From contig NW_023603184.1 of NCBI RefSeq assembly GCF_014898055.3, positions 34,657,359 through 34,721,358 of the forward strand: a stretch of 64,000 nt of DNA, in the 5' to 3' direction. The notes beneath the pieces are model-generated. The model ran no database searches. It saw only the letters and a program-made list of their open reading frames with translations, and had not been told where the DNA came from. Origin of the DNA: Talpa occidentalis. Its lineage: Eukaryota; Chordata; Mammalia; Eulipotyphla; Talpidae. Below are positions 49,746-60,250 of the stretch, one piece after another. Every line of letters begins with the position of its first letter. The first letter of the stretch is position 1. Both the position numbers and the translations under genes were made by a program.

Positions 49746-50850
49746 GGGTGCCGGAAACAGTTTACCAGACTGAGACCAGCACTGATAGGCCAAAACTCCA
49801 CCAGGGTGTTGATGCTATGTTGCTGAGCGCTGTCCCTTATAGTTCCCTCTCTGTATTTACTGTTTCAACAGTATTTAGTTCTGGTCACGAGGTGGCGCCA
49901 GAGACCTGTACTTGCTGACCTTGCCTTTTCCCAGTGGTTCTCTGAGTAGCGGAGTGGTGGCAGAGGGGAGCACCTCAACACAGGGGCTCTTATTCCAGCT
50001 GGATGCTGTGTCTACCTGTGTTCACCCGGTGCTGTGCCCGCAGCTGTATGGATCCCGCGCCCTGAATTCTGCACTCTAGGTCTCAGTTCCGGGGCTATCA
50101 GATCCAAAACGCTGGCTGTCACCCTGTGCAGTGCCTGATGCTATGGTGCGTCCCACGCCCCAGATCCTGTACCTGGCTCTCAGTTCCAGGATGAGGTCTT
50201 GCTCCCTGTCTTATTTCCCTCCTTACCCCCATTTGCATGGCCCACCCTTTCTCAGAGCCTGAGGGTGTTTTGGGGATCCCTGGTTTCCAACTATCAGGAT
50301 GTTGGTGATTTTTTTTTTGGTTGCTAGGTGGCGCCAGAGATCTTTCCCAGTGTCCTTCCAGAACTCTGTTTTTCTGGTGGGTCCAGGGGAACAAGTTGGG
50401 AGTGGCGTGGAGAGCTTCAAAGGCATGGGGGTGCTGTGCTGCCCTGTACCCCACCGCCGTGGGGATTCTGCGCCCCGAATTTCGTGCCCCAGGTCTCAGT
50501 TCCGAAGTCCTCCGATCCAGCATGTGGGCTGTAGCCCAGTTCAGTGTCCGCAGAAATTGTGCCTTTTGCACCCAGCTGCCATGACTGGGCGCCTGGTTTC
50601 TGATTACTCAGCGAGGGACATTCCCCTCGCTGAGGGCTCCCTCGGGTCTACCCGCAAGTCTAGGTCACACAGGCACAGGGACCTGGGCACCCGTGATCTG
50701 TGATCTGCTATCCGCATGCGCTTTTCGAGCGCACCGCTTTTCTGCACAAGCGTTCAGGGTGGCCTTGGGCTATTTGTAGGTCTCCTGGGAGTCTTTGTTT
50801 TTCTTTAAGGCGCCCTGAGCCATTCGCTCCCCTCCACGGTGATTCCTGCC

Positions 50851-51500
50851 TGGTTTTTGAAAGGTTCAGCGCGGTAAAGAAAAGGAGAGCCAGGCCAAAT
50901 TTCTCAAAGGGAGGGAAAATTTATTGTGCCCCGGGCGGACCTCACGGACCCAAGGTGGGGGTCCGTGAAGCCGCGCCCATTGTCAGGGGCAGGCTGGCTT
51001 TTATAGGGGGAGGAGAGGTCAGGTGGGAGTCTGGGTTCTATGGGGGGGGGGGGAGTTTGTAGGGCTCCAAAAAATTTGTAGGACAGGAGAGGTTCTCTGT
51101 CTGAGAAAAGATTTGTAGGGCGAGGGGGAGGCTCATTGTCTGAATCCTCTTGGCAGGCATCCGCATTCCTGTCCCCAGGTGGGCTTGCTGGTGGGTTTTT
51201 ACATCCCAGTCTCCTGCATGGACCTTTCAGTTCTCCACAGCTCCAGTTCACGGGGTGTGGTGCCTGAAATAGTTCCTTTCCACTCACAGGCCCGCTTGAG
51301 GAGTAGTTTGTTCTCGGTGGTTGTTTCACTTTTTTGTTTTTTCCTCCTTTCTGTTGGTCGGAGAGTGCCGACATTGTGGGTGGGGGAGGGTAGCAGGGTT
51401 CTGAGCTTTCCTCCCTTCTAGTCCTCTTTTATGGCAACTTTCTTCTTCAGGCAGTTTGCCAGAGTCGCCTGTTTATCTTCAGTTTTCACAGGGACCTGCC
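50851..51500 (-). repeat. Probable ERV LTR inside the L1 5' UTR
   Basis: On the minus strand a CTATAAAAGCC TATA box (about 51005) is followed roughly 80 bases later by an AATAAA signal (about 50930), in a GC-rich context unlike the flanking L1 leader. The ends TGTGAAAAC and AAAAACCA are only approximate. CCTGCC occurs near both edges and might be a 6-bp target duplication. Confidence 0.5.
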
Positions 51501-51563
51501 ACTTTTCCTCCCTATTAACTTTTTTTTTTTTAATGGGAGGACTTACACCGTTTCCACGCTGCC

Positions 51564-51989
51564 ATGTTGATCTCTCACATTATTGAATTAAAGAAGAAAA
51601 ATCACATGGTTGTTACATGTGATGTTATAGATGGTGAAAAAGCTTTTGATAAAATCCAGCACCCACTCATGAAAAAGTCTAACAAACTAGGAGTAAAAGG
51701 GAACAGTGCTAAAATTGATAAAGTACTTTTGCAAAACCCTACAGCTAGCATTATTCTCAATAGTGAGAAACTAGAAGATTTCTCTCCCAAACAAACAAGA
51801 CTATCCAGCATCCCTCTGGTAGTGCTAGCTAATGTTTTAAGACTAGAAAAGAAAAGGAAAAAAATACAGATCGGGGAAGAAGAATTAAAATTGTCATTGT
51901 TTGCAGATGACATGATTTCCTATTTAGAAATTCCTAGACTCAACAACAGCAAAAGCCCCAGACTGAGAAGTGATTATACAAGTTCATAG
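51564..51989 (+). pseudogene. LINE-1 ORF2 reverse transcriptase fragment
   Basis: 141 open codons. They include CDVIDGEKAFDKIQHPLM (fingers/palm region) and KLSLFADDMISYLE, which holds the FADD catalytic signature of non-LTR reverse transcriptases. A deletion of about 20-30 residues lies between them. Non-functional. Confidence 0.85.
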
Positions 51990-52408
51990 GACCGAAGGAT
52001 TAATATAAAAAAGCCAATTGTTTTTCCATCCATTAGTAACGAATAAGTGGAATGAGAACTAAAAATACAATGCCATTTACATTAGCATCTCTCAAAATGA
52101 AATACTTAGGTTTAAAACTGACATTATATATACTGAATCTATGTGAGAAAAACTGGAAGACTGTTGAAAGAAATTAAAGGAGAACTAAATAAAAGACAAT
52201 TCATGTTCATCAATGGGAGGATCAATGCTTTCCCTGTTTCTGTTCTCGCTTTTCACTGTAGATTCAATGAATCACAAAATTTCAGGAAGTTATTTTGTGG
52301 AGACTGGCAAAGAAAGTCTATTGTTTATATGGAGAAGCAAAAAACCTAGAACAAAATTGTAGGACTGATACACAAAATTGAAGGAGAATAAAATTGTAGG
52401 GCTGATAC

Positions 52409-53002
52409 TGTTATAGGACAGGGAGAGGGGCAGCCCAAACCCCGCAAACCTGCCTATTCTACATGGGTTCTGCCATCCGCCGCATCAACACAAAACATAG
52501 GAGACTTTAATGGGAAGGAACTTTAATTAAAACTAGGAAACAATACAGTTAAGGCAAAGAGTCTAGTTTCTAAATGAAGCACCCAAAGTTACCCGTCCCC
52601 TCGTGGGTAAAAGTCCATCCATATGGGATCGGTCCAGAACAAGGCCCCAAAGCCTGCTACAAGTCTAAAGCATCTTCCAGTGGGGACCCACAGAAAAGGG
52701 TCACAAACAACCGGACAAGCCCGGAAGGAAAAGAGCAAAATCAACATCAAGATAAAAGCTGCCATTGTCACCTCCCCACGGGTCTCACCCACCTCTGTGT
52801 CACCCAGTCCACGACCAAAAGACAAGCGCAGTTTCTTTACGTGTCTCTAGGCTCCATGCACCTCCTCCAGGTCTCCTGGCTCCATCCTGCTTCCTTCCTT
52901 AGTCTCTTCTTCAGCTTCTCCTCTTCCTGCTCAGCTCCACCCTTCCTTGGGTGGGGCAGGGAACCTGGAACCTCCCCCTTTCCTGGGGACCACCCTGTTA
53001 CA
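52409..53002 (-). repeat. 3' LTR of the minus-strand provirus
   Basis: 594 bp. Its position directly downstream of the polypurine tract (53003-53020, minus strand) sets the orientation. On the sense strand an ATTAAA-type signal occurs in TTTAATTAAAGTTCC. Confidence 0.85.
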
Positions 53003-53404
53003 ATCCCCCCTTTTAATTTTTATTCCACCATATCTATGGTGGCACAAATGTTAGGGTGTAGTCTTAGGAGACAGTCTTTTTTTAGGGTTACAATGTGTGT
53101 AAGAGAAGCAACAATTAGTCAGCAGCATTGTCCATGAATGTCCAGTATGACAGTTTTTCATTACTTGAAAATAGTCCATTATCCAAGCCAAAAGAAAAAA
53201 AATTGGAGCGTTAGCTAAAACAAGACAGCAAATATGTAAAAATCACAGGAAAAAAAAATCTTAAAATGGTTCAACTGATGTAAAACACAAATTTTCTCAA
53301 CCTTGATCCCAAACTTTTAACAGCATAGCAAAAGTTTGCAAACTAAATCTACTTTTAAATCATTTTTCCTATTTTTTTTGCATAAAATCACAGGGTAGAA
53401 ATAA

Positions 53405-53770
53405 CTAACAGCAATTTTTAGCTGGCTTTGTTGAAATACTCCACACAGGATCAGAGCGAACCGGTGGCATCCAGTCGATGTAGGCTTCAGATATAAAGTT
53501 GGTCTCATCAGACTCCACCTGGGCTTTCCTCTTCTCGAGGGTACCAGGGCATTTTCGTTGGCCGGGTTGTCCAGTCCTGCCAATGGAGGCAAGCTTCCTC
53601 ACCTTCTTTGGAGGTCTCTGGAACCCTACAAACAAGGCAAACAGGTTCTCCTCTTCTTGGTTCAGCTCTTTTTCAACTTTTTGGAAGAACTCCACACAAA
53701 GCCACACAATCAAACTCACGTCCAATTTTTTTTTTTTAAAACAGACAAAATCCCTATGGAAGTTATGCAA
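53405..53770 (-). other. Unidentified reading frame in the ERV 3' internal region (minus-strand copy)
   Basis: An open frame of 121 codons whose second half is basic (RPPKKVRKLASIGRTGQPGQ) and continues KRKAQVESDETNFISEAY, with SDPVWSISTKPA near the end. The same frame is present in the plus-strand relative at about 45480-45690 with few differences. It lies about 400 bases before the polypurine tract, where env would end. I do not recognise it as env or as any host protein. It may be a captured cDNA, a vestigial viral gene or non-coding sequence that happens to be open. Confidence 0.45.
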
Positions 53771-54358
53771 AAACAGACTCTAAGATAAGTAGCAAAAATT
53801 ACTACCACTATTTGTATGCTGTGTTGGTATCAAGGGGAGAGAAAATGTGACAAGTTAGTTTTGCTGGAAAAAAAAATTACAACCTTTCTGCAGATCCTGG
53901 TTACTCAAAACAAAACAAAACAAAACAAAACAAAAACTTCGTGGATTCAGGACAGAATGCATAAAAAAATTTCCAGTATGTCAAAGAAACCTTAGTAAAT
54001 GTCAGGTGTATTTCCAGGTCTATTCAGTCCTTTGTAGGAAAGTTTTTTCCTCTCAACAGTTCCATCAATAGGAATCTGTTGAGACCTTTTCTCCCTATAT
54101 TTCCGGAAACAATTTCTGTAGGTGTGAAACAATTGAATTATACAATATTACAAGGTGACAATCACCATTGACAATTTACATACATACCAGATACTACTGT
54201 TAACATTTTGTACATACCAAAGTTTTACCATTTTCCCAAGTGACAATGCTTCCCTTCCAGTTTTACTTCATTAGGTAAAAGCCAAATAGAACAAATTCAT
54301 GTAATGCCTTCCCAGGAGGAAAAGGAGAAACTTCGTGGAGTGTCTCAGGAGCTCTACT

Positions 54359-54948
54359 TGTAACAGGGTGGTCCCCAGGAAAGGGGGAGGTTCGAGGTTC
54401 CCTGCCCCACCCAAGGGAGGGTGGAGCTGAGCAGGAAGAGGGAAGCTGGAGAAGAGACTGAGGAAGGAAGCAGGATGGAGCAAGGAGACTTGGAGGAGGC
54501 ACATGGAGCCTAGAGACACGTGAAGAAACTGCGCTTGTCTTTTGGTCGTGGACGGGGTGACACAGATGTGGGTGAGACCCGTGGGGAGGTGACAATGGCA
54601 GCTTTTATCTTGATGTTGATTTTGCTCTTTTCCTTCCGGGCTTGTCCAGTTGTTTGTGACCCTTTTCTGTGGGTCCCCACTGGAAGATGCTTTAGACTTG
54701 TAGCAGGCTTTGGGGCCTTGTTCTGGGCCAATCCCATATGGATGGACTTTTACCCACAAGGGGACGGGTAACTTTGGGTGCTTCATTTAGAAACTAGACT
54801 CTTTGCATTTCCTGTATTGTTTCCTAGTTTAATTAAAGTTCCTTCCCATTAAAGTCTCATGTTTTGTGTTGATGCGGCGGATGGCAGAACCCATTTAGAA
54901 TAGGCAGGTTTGCGGGGCTTGGGCTGCCCCTCTCCCTGTCCTATAACA
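54359..54948 (+). mobile_element. Solo LTR in opposite orientation inside the provirus
   Basis: 590 bp, TGTAACAGGG...CCTATAACA, the reverse complement of the neighbouring LTRs. It is flanked by TACT at 54355-54358 and 54949-54952. The empty target survives in the related copy near 44730, which reads (reverse complement) GAGCTCTACTGAGG with a single TACT. That pins the integration site to the base. Confidence 0.88.
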
Positions 54949-56599
54949 TACTGAGGTTCCACAAAATTTCCTTGCATCAGTCAAATGACAGGCTACCAAA
55001 TTTGTACTTGAATTTAGATTTCTGGGAAGCTTTGCCATAGATATCAGAAAATTAACAGAAACAACAATATTCAATCTCTATGAAGGCACCGACTTAGTTC
55101 AGTAGCACAATGTTGACAATCAAACCATAACTTTTTTTTTTTTTTTTTCCTTTCCAACGTCTATGGGCACCATGTATATCAATTCGTCGATCACTGGAGG
55201 TCAAGACAGTTAGACACAAGGACATACAGACATACAACGTATAGACAAAGACAGTTTTTTTTTTTTTTTTGTTATGCCACGTAGAATATGTTATGTAACT
55301 GCAGTTTTACTCCATAGGCTCAGAAAAAAAAATATCAAAGTCCAAAAAAAATGTGGAGTGTTGCTGGCAGAAAAATTTCCAGTTGTCATCCTGCAAACCT
55401 AAGACTTTGGAAATAGGAAGGAAAAGTTTTATTAATCACAAGAGTTACATGACCTTGTTTATCACCTTAGGGTTTTCAGTGTTGAAGACTTTTTGTTAGA
55501 AGTCAATCCTGGGGTATTCTGTACAGCAGCTGAAAGAGCAAAAGTAAACCTTTAAGCAAAAGGAGTCATCTCTTGTTAGCCACCAAGCAGGCACTCCTTG
55601 GGTTTCCTGGAATAGAACCTGAAAAAAAGCAAAATCAAAATATCAGTAATTAACTTTCAATTAAAAGGAGTCATCTCCTTACTTCTGTTAGCCACTCTGG
55701 GACAGAAGCTGAAAGAGCAGATTAAACATCTAAGAATAGATTACACCTCCCCCACACTAGGGAGGGACAACAACAACACAGGTATGAAAACCTGGTACAG
55801 TTACATGATGCACCCTAAAGAGTGCTTTCCACAACAGACCTTCCTCAGTAGGAAGCAGAAACTTAGAATCTTGTCTTACACCAGCAATTGAACAAATCCA
55901 GTATTCAAAAATGGCAAACATGCCCAAAACAAATTGTGTAGACAAAATTCACAGCAGCAAATCCTTTCAGACTCAGACAAAATCTTGTTAATTTTTCTGA
56001 TCCAGACTTTGCAAAAATTCAAGTTATCTCCAAGAATCCATCAAGGATACCAGCGATTACCAGTTACTGCTTAAGGCTACTCTTTCCTTAACACCCAGGC
56101 ATACATTTGCTAATTAAAAACACCACCACTCCACAGTTGGCTTGCAAAACCGGTCAGACACAGGGCAGGAAGTAGTCAAAGACAAAGCAACATACCACTG
56201 AAGAACCATTATTGCCTTTAGAAATGCTAATGAGACAGCAGAGATTACAAAAAGAAAGAAAAAAAAAAAAGTTCCAAGTGGCCTCAGACGCCATCTTTGA
56301 TCTGGCCACATGGTCCAATGTACTGCCTAATCTTTTGAGTAAAACTGGCACAGAACAATTTCCACAAAATCAAATGTCTTAGAAAGTCACTACAAACAAA
56401 TTACATACAGACACACAGATCTTCACAAAGCCCAAGCCAGTTTCTCAACAGCAAATCGACATATGAAACAAACACACCTGAGAAACCAAAAATCACATTT
56501 GCGCTTATGGTAGCCAGTGCCATAGGGAAGCCCAATTTCCCCATGGGGCTGACTAACCACGGATGGCTCTGTCCTAAATCCCTTCGTGGTTGCCAAATC

Positions 56600-57789
56600 T
56601 GTTATAGGACAGGGAGAGGGGCAGCCCAAACCCCGCAAACCTGCCTATTCTACATGGGTTCTGCCATCCGCCGCATCAACACAAAACATAGGAGACTTTA
56701 ATGGGAAGGAACTTTAATTAAAACTAGGAAACAATACAGGTAAGGCAAAGAGTCTAGTTTCTAAATGAAGCACCCAAAGTTACCCGTCCCCTCGTGGATA
56801 AAAGTCCATCCATATGGGATCGGTCCAGAACAAGGCCCCAAAGCCTGCCACAAGTCTAAAGCATCTTCCAGTGGGGACCCACAGAAAAGGGTCACAAACA
56901 ACCGGACAAGCCCGGAAGGAAAAGAGCAAAATCAACATCAAGATAAAAGCTGCCATTGTCACCTCCCCACAGGTCTCACCCACATCTGTGTCACCCAGTC
57001 TGTTATAGGACAGGGAGAGGGGTAGCCCAAGCCCCGCAAACCTGCCTATTCTAAATGGGTTCTGCCATCCGCCGCATCAACACAAAACATATGACGCTTT
57101 AATGGGAAGGAACTTTAATAAAAACTAGGAAACAATACAGGTAAGGCAAAGAGTCTAGTTTCTAAATGAAGCACCCAAAGTTACCCATCCCCTCGTGGGT
57201 AAAACTCCATCCATATGGGGTCGGCCCAGAGCAAGGCCCCAAAGCCTGCCACAAGTCTAAAGCATCTTCCAGTGGGGACCCACAGAAAAGGGTCACAAAC
57301 AACCGGACAAGCCCGGAAGGAAAAGAGCAAAATCAACATCCAGATAAAAGCTGCCATTGTCACCTCCCCACGGGTCTCACCCACATCTGTGTCACCCAGT
57401 CCACAACCCAAAAGACAAGCGCAGTTTCTTCACATGTCTCTAGGCTCCATGTGCCTCCTCCAGGTCTCCTTGCCCCATCCTGCTTCCTTCCTCAGTCTCT
57501 TCTGCAGCTTCTTCTCTTGCTGCTCAGCTCCACCCTCCCTTGGGTGGGGCAGGGAACCTCCCCCTTTCCTGGGGACCACCCTGTTGCAAGTCCAGGACCA
57601 AAAGACAAGCGCAGTTTCTTTACGTGTCTCTAGGCTCCATGCGCCTCCTCCAGGTCTCCTTGCTCCATCCTGCTTCCTTCCTTCCTCAGTCTCTTCTTCT
57701 GCTTCTCCTCTTCCTGCTCAGCTCCACCCTTCCTTGGGTGGGGCAGGGAACCTGGAACCTCCCCCTTTCCTGGGGACCACCCTGTTACA
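56600..57789 (-). repeat. 5' LTR of the provirus, split by a nested LTR
   Basis: Pieces 56600-57000 and 57593-57789 join into one LTR of about 600 bp when the inserted copy (57001-57588) and one of the two AGTC repeats are removed. Its outer edge is the provirus boundary at 57789. Confidence 0.85.
57001..57588 (-). mobile_element. Solo LTR nested inside the 5' LTR of the same family
   Basis: 588 bp, TGTTATAGG...CTGTTGCA, flanked by the 4-bp duplication AGTC at 56997-57000 and 57589-57592. It has the same orientation and family as its host LTR. This is a separate integration that later lost its body by LTR-LTR recombination. Confidence 0.87.
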
Positions 57790-58066
57790 ATACTACCCGA
57801 CTTCTATATTTAATGTAAAGAAACAGTAGTCAACAAGTGTGCTTTGACAAAAACATGGAGAACTAGATCAGTAAATGGACTAGAGCCCAGAAATAGATCT
57901 ACATATAGTCCCTTGACCTTGACAAAGGAGCAAAAGCAAAACAATGGTGCCAAAATAATATTTGCACGAAATGGTGCTGGAACAATTAGAATCCACATCC
58001 AAATAAAAATGTACCTGGATACAGCTAGCATACCCTTCAAAAAAGTAAATTAAAATAATATACTTA

Positions 58067-58330
58067 GGGCCTTTGTAGTGGCCCAGTGATAGAGTCTCAG
58101 CGCTATCACTGCTAAGGCCTGAGTTCGACCCCCCGGCCAGGGAGCTAACCCACATGGTGCAGCAGACCTCTCCTGTCTCACCCGCTGCTCCCCTCAGCAG
58201 CGTATGTCAGTGAATCTGTCTGTTCTGCTCCCCATTCTGTCTTTGGTGGATCCTCTCACCCACCCCCCCACCTCTGGCCTGCACACCAGTTCTTCTATGC
58301 ATAAACAAATAATCTTTAAAAATATAAAAT
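58067..58330 (+). mobile_element. tRNA-derived SINE inside the old L1
   Basis: Duplication AAAATAATATACTTA (58052-58066) and AAAATGATATACTTA (58331-58345), one mismatch. Diverged subfamily (GGGCCTTTGTAGTGGCCCAG). Confidence 0.9.
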
Positions 58331-58484
58331 AAAATGATATACTTATATGAAAATTGCAAAATTATAAAACTCTTAGAAAACAATACAGTAGAAAATTTAG
58401 ATGACTCTAGGTATGCTAATGATTTTTCAGATATAATACCAAATGTGGAACCAAGCATAAGTGTTCATAGACATTGCTTTGTGT

Positions 58485-58879
58485 AACTGCCATTTTACAA
58501 TTTAAGGTTTTGCTGGGTAAAGACTGCATTCCAGAGATAGTTTGGACCCTCACTCCACCTTTACTCTCTGGTCACCAATGAGGGCGAACTAGCTGTAATT
58601 GGAGCTGCATCTTGGCCTAGCCAGTCAGCTTAGAATGATAGCCGGGCAAAGTTGGAGAACGCATCCTTGTAGCCAATGAGTAACTGCCAGCATAATTTAA
58701 CCTTATTAAAAGACCCCTGCTTCTTTTGTTCAGGGCTCTCGGTATCTGCCACTGCGTTGGTAGGTGCCGTGAACCCGGACTCAACTCGAGTCTGAAATAA
58801 ACTCCCTTTTGTGTTTGCATCAGCTGTCTTTGGGTTCTTGGAGGCTATGCTTGCTGAGTCTGCTGACCTTGGGCACAAC
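58485..58879 (+). repeat. Solo ERV LTR within the old L1
   Basis: Runs TGTAACTGCC to about GGGCACA. CTTATTAAAAGACC is a TATA-like element near 58705, and CTGAAATAAACTCCC is a poly(A) signal near 58795 followed by a GT-rich tract. L1 sequence continues on both sides. No clear target duplication, so it is old. Confidence 0.65.
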
Positions 58880-59189
58880 ACCAAAGACATGATCTATGAA
58901 AGAAAGAATAAACTGGATTTCATTCATTGTATTATAAATACATAAAGTTTCTGCTTTGTAAATAAAAAGACAAACCATAGGTTGGAAGAAAATATTTGCA
59001 AAAGACACATTGACGAAGGATCGTTATCCATAATAGCTGAAGAACTCCTAAAACTCAACAACAATGACAATAAAAAATAGCCCTATTAAAAGTAGGACTC
59101 AGGCCTGCCTGTGACTATGTAAGTGCCATTCTTTTTCTCTCTCCTTTTCCTAACCAGTCCTTTTAAAATGTAAAAAAAAAAATAATAAT

Positions 59190-59440
59190 AATAGGTCTCA
59201 TATATTCCACCTGTTTATCTACCTAGGTGTCTGTTTCGGTCTTTGACCCTTTTATACATATATATGTGTATGTGTATGTATGTGTGTGTATATATTTATA
59301 TAATTATAATGTATTATAAATATGTATTAATAATATAATTATATTAATGTAGATATAAATATATACATATAATGTAATTAGTACTATTTATTTTATATTA
59401 ATAAAAGTAACAAATATATATTTATATATGGTAGAGATGT
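59190..59440. repeat. AT-rich microsatellite-like stretch
   Basis: TATATATGTGTATGTGTATG units followed by AT-only degenerate repeats. Separates two blocks of old L1. Confidence 0.75.
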
Positions 59441-59464
59441 TCCACCCCTTATATTATTAAATAA

Positions 59465-60250
59465 AGTAACTCAAAACAACACAACACTGATTTACCACTC
59501 TACACCTAGTATAATGGTCAAAATCAAGATCACTAACAACAACAAATGGTGACAAGGATGTGGAAAAACAGGAACTCTCATTCTTTTTTTTTTTTTTAAA
59601 GATTTATTTATTTATTTATACAAGCACTGGGTACAGTCAGAAGTGCGGGAGGGTGAGAGGATTCACCAGAGCCAGAAAAGGGAACAGAATAGGCAGACTG
59701 ACGAAATACACCACTGAGGTGAGCAGCGGGTGGCAGGAGAGGTCTGCGCACCATGCGGGACCCTTGCCCGGCGGCCGGGGATCAAACCAGTGTTGCAGAG
59801 GCTGCGGGCAGCTTCGCAGCCCAGTGCTCAACCATTGCACCACCAGGGAGGCCCAGAACTCTCATTCTTGCTGGTGAATGAGATGAAATGAAAAATGTTG
59901 CAGTCATTTTGGAAGACAGTTTGGTTGGTTGTTACAAAACTAAACGTACTTTTCTATAATTCAGCAATTCTGCTCCTTGATTTTACCCAAATGATCTGCG
60001 AACTTACGCACTTACAAAAACCTATACACAGATGTCTTTGGCAGTTTATTCATAATTTCAAAACTGGAAGTAAGTAATATGTCTTTCAGTAGGTGAATGG
60101 ATAAATAAACTATGATTCATCTAGACAATGGAATGTTACTCAGTTCCAAAAAATAATGTAAAGACATGGCAGAAACTTAAATACTACTTAAATATTACTA
60201 AGTGTAAAAAGCTAGACTGAAAGCTATATGGGAAGGTCCATTCAAAATGA
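59465..60250 (+). mobile_element. Old LINE-1 3' region, split by a SINE
   Basis: GTGACAAGGATGTGGAAAAAC, AGCAATTCTGCTCCTTGATT and AATGGAATGTTACTCAGTTCC follow the usual order of an L1 ORF2 end. The SINE at 59586-59855 splits it. Probably the tail of the old L1 that begins at 51566. Confidence 0.7.
59586..59855 (-). mobile_element. tRNA-derived SINE inside L1 3' region
   Basis: Perfect duplication GAACTCTCATTCTT at 59572-59585 and 59856-59869. Confidence 0.93.

Larger units (their letters stand above)
48350..51565 (-). mobile_element. LINE-1 5' half: 5' UTR and ORF1, no ORF2
   Basis: Sense is minus. The element starts near 51565 (CAACATGGCAGCGTGGAAAC, an L1-type 5' end), has a GC-rich 5' UTR (about 49900-51560, interrupted by an LTR) and an ORF1 remnant (about 49745-48360), and stops at a SINE at 48351. 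The ORF2 and poly(A) end expected further left are absent; ERV sequence lies there. L1 copies usually lose the 5' end, so losing the 3' end needs a rearrangement. Confidence 0.75.
52409..57789 (-). mobile_element. Class I ERV provirus with two LTRs, hit twice by its own family
   Basis: The outer boundaries are defined by a 4-bp target duplication ATAC (52405-52408 and 57790-57793) and by TGTTATAGG...CTGTTACA LTR ends. On its sense (minus) strand the 5' LTR ends at 56600 and is followed by TTTGGCAACCACGAAGGGAT, which fits a primer site for an arginine tRNA. The 3' LTR (53002-52409) is preceded by a polypurine tract, AAAATTAAAAGGGGGGAT. A 4-bp duplication is typical of gammaretrovirus-like elements. 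The internal region has no intact viral gene; one 121-codon frame (53770-53405) is described separately. A solo LTR lies in the internal region and another in the 5' LTR. Confidence 0.88.
51566..60250 (+). mobile_element. Old LINE-1, multiply interrupted
   Basis: Plus-strand L1 pieces in the right order: RT region of ORF2 (51566-52408, with GEKAFDKIQHP and the RT signature region LSLFADDMI), then 57790-58066, 58331-58484 and 58880-59100 (later ORF2, e.g. NKKTNHRLEENICKRHID), and 59465-60250 (ORF2 end and 3' region). They are separated by the provirus, a SINE, an LTR, an AT-rich stretch and another SINE. Pieces are degenerate, with deletions and stops. That all pieces belong to one copy is an inference from their order. 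Confidence 0.7.

Noticed and set aside
50119..50571. Minus-strand frame of 150 codons in the L1 leader
   Set aside because: GC-rich L1 5' UTR; no match to ORF1 and no start context. Composition artefact.
52574..57829. Repeated frames starting MKHPKLPVP and MGSVQNKAPK in the LTR copies
   Set aside because: They are open frames inside copies of the same LTR on both strands. Repetition comes from the LTR, not from a gene family.
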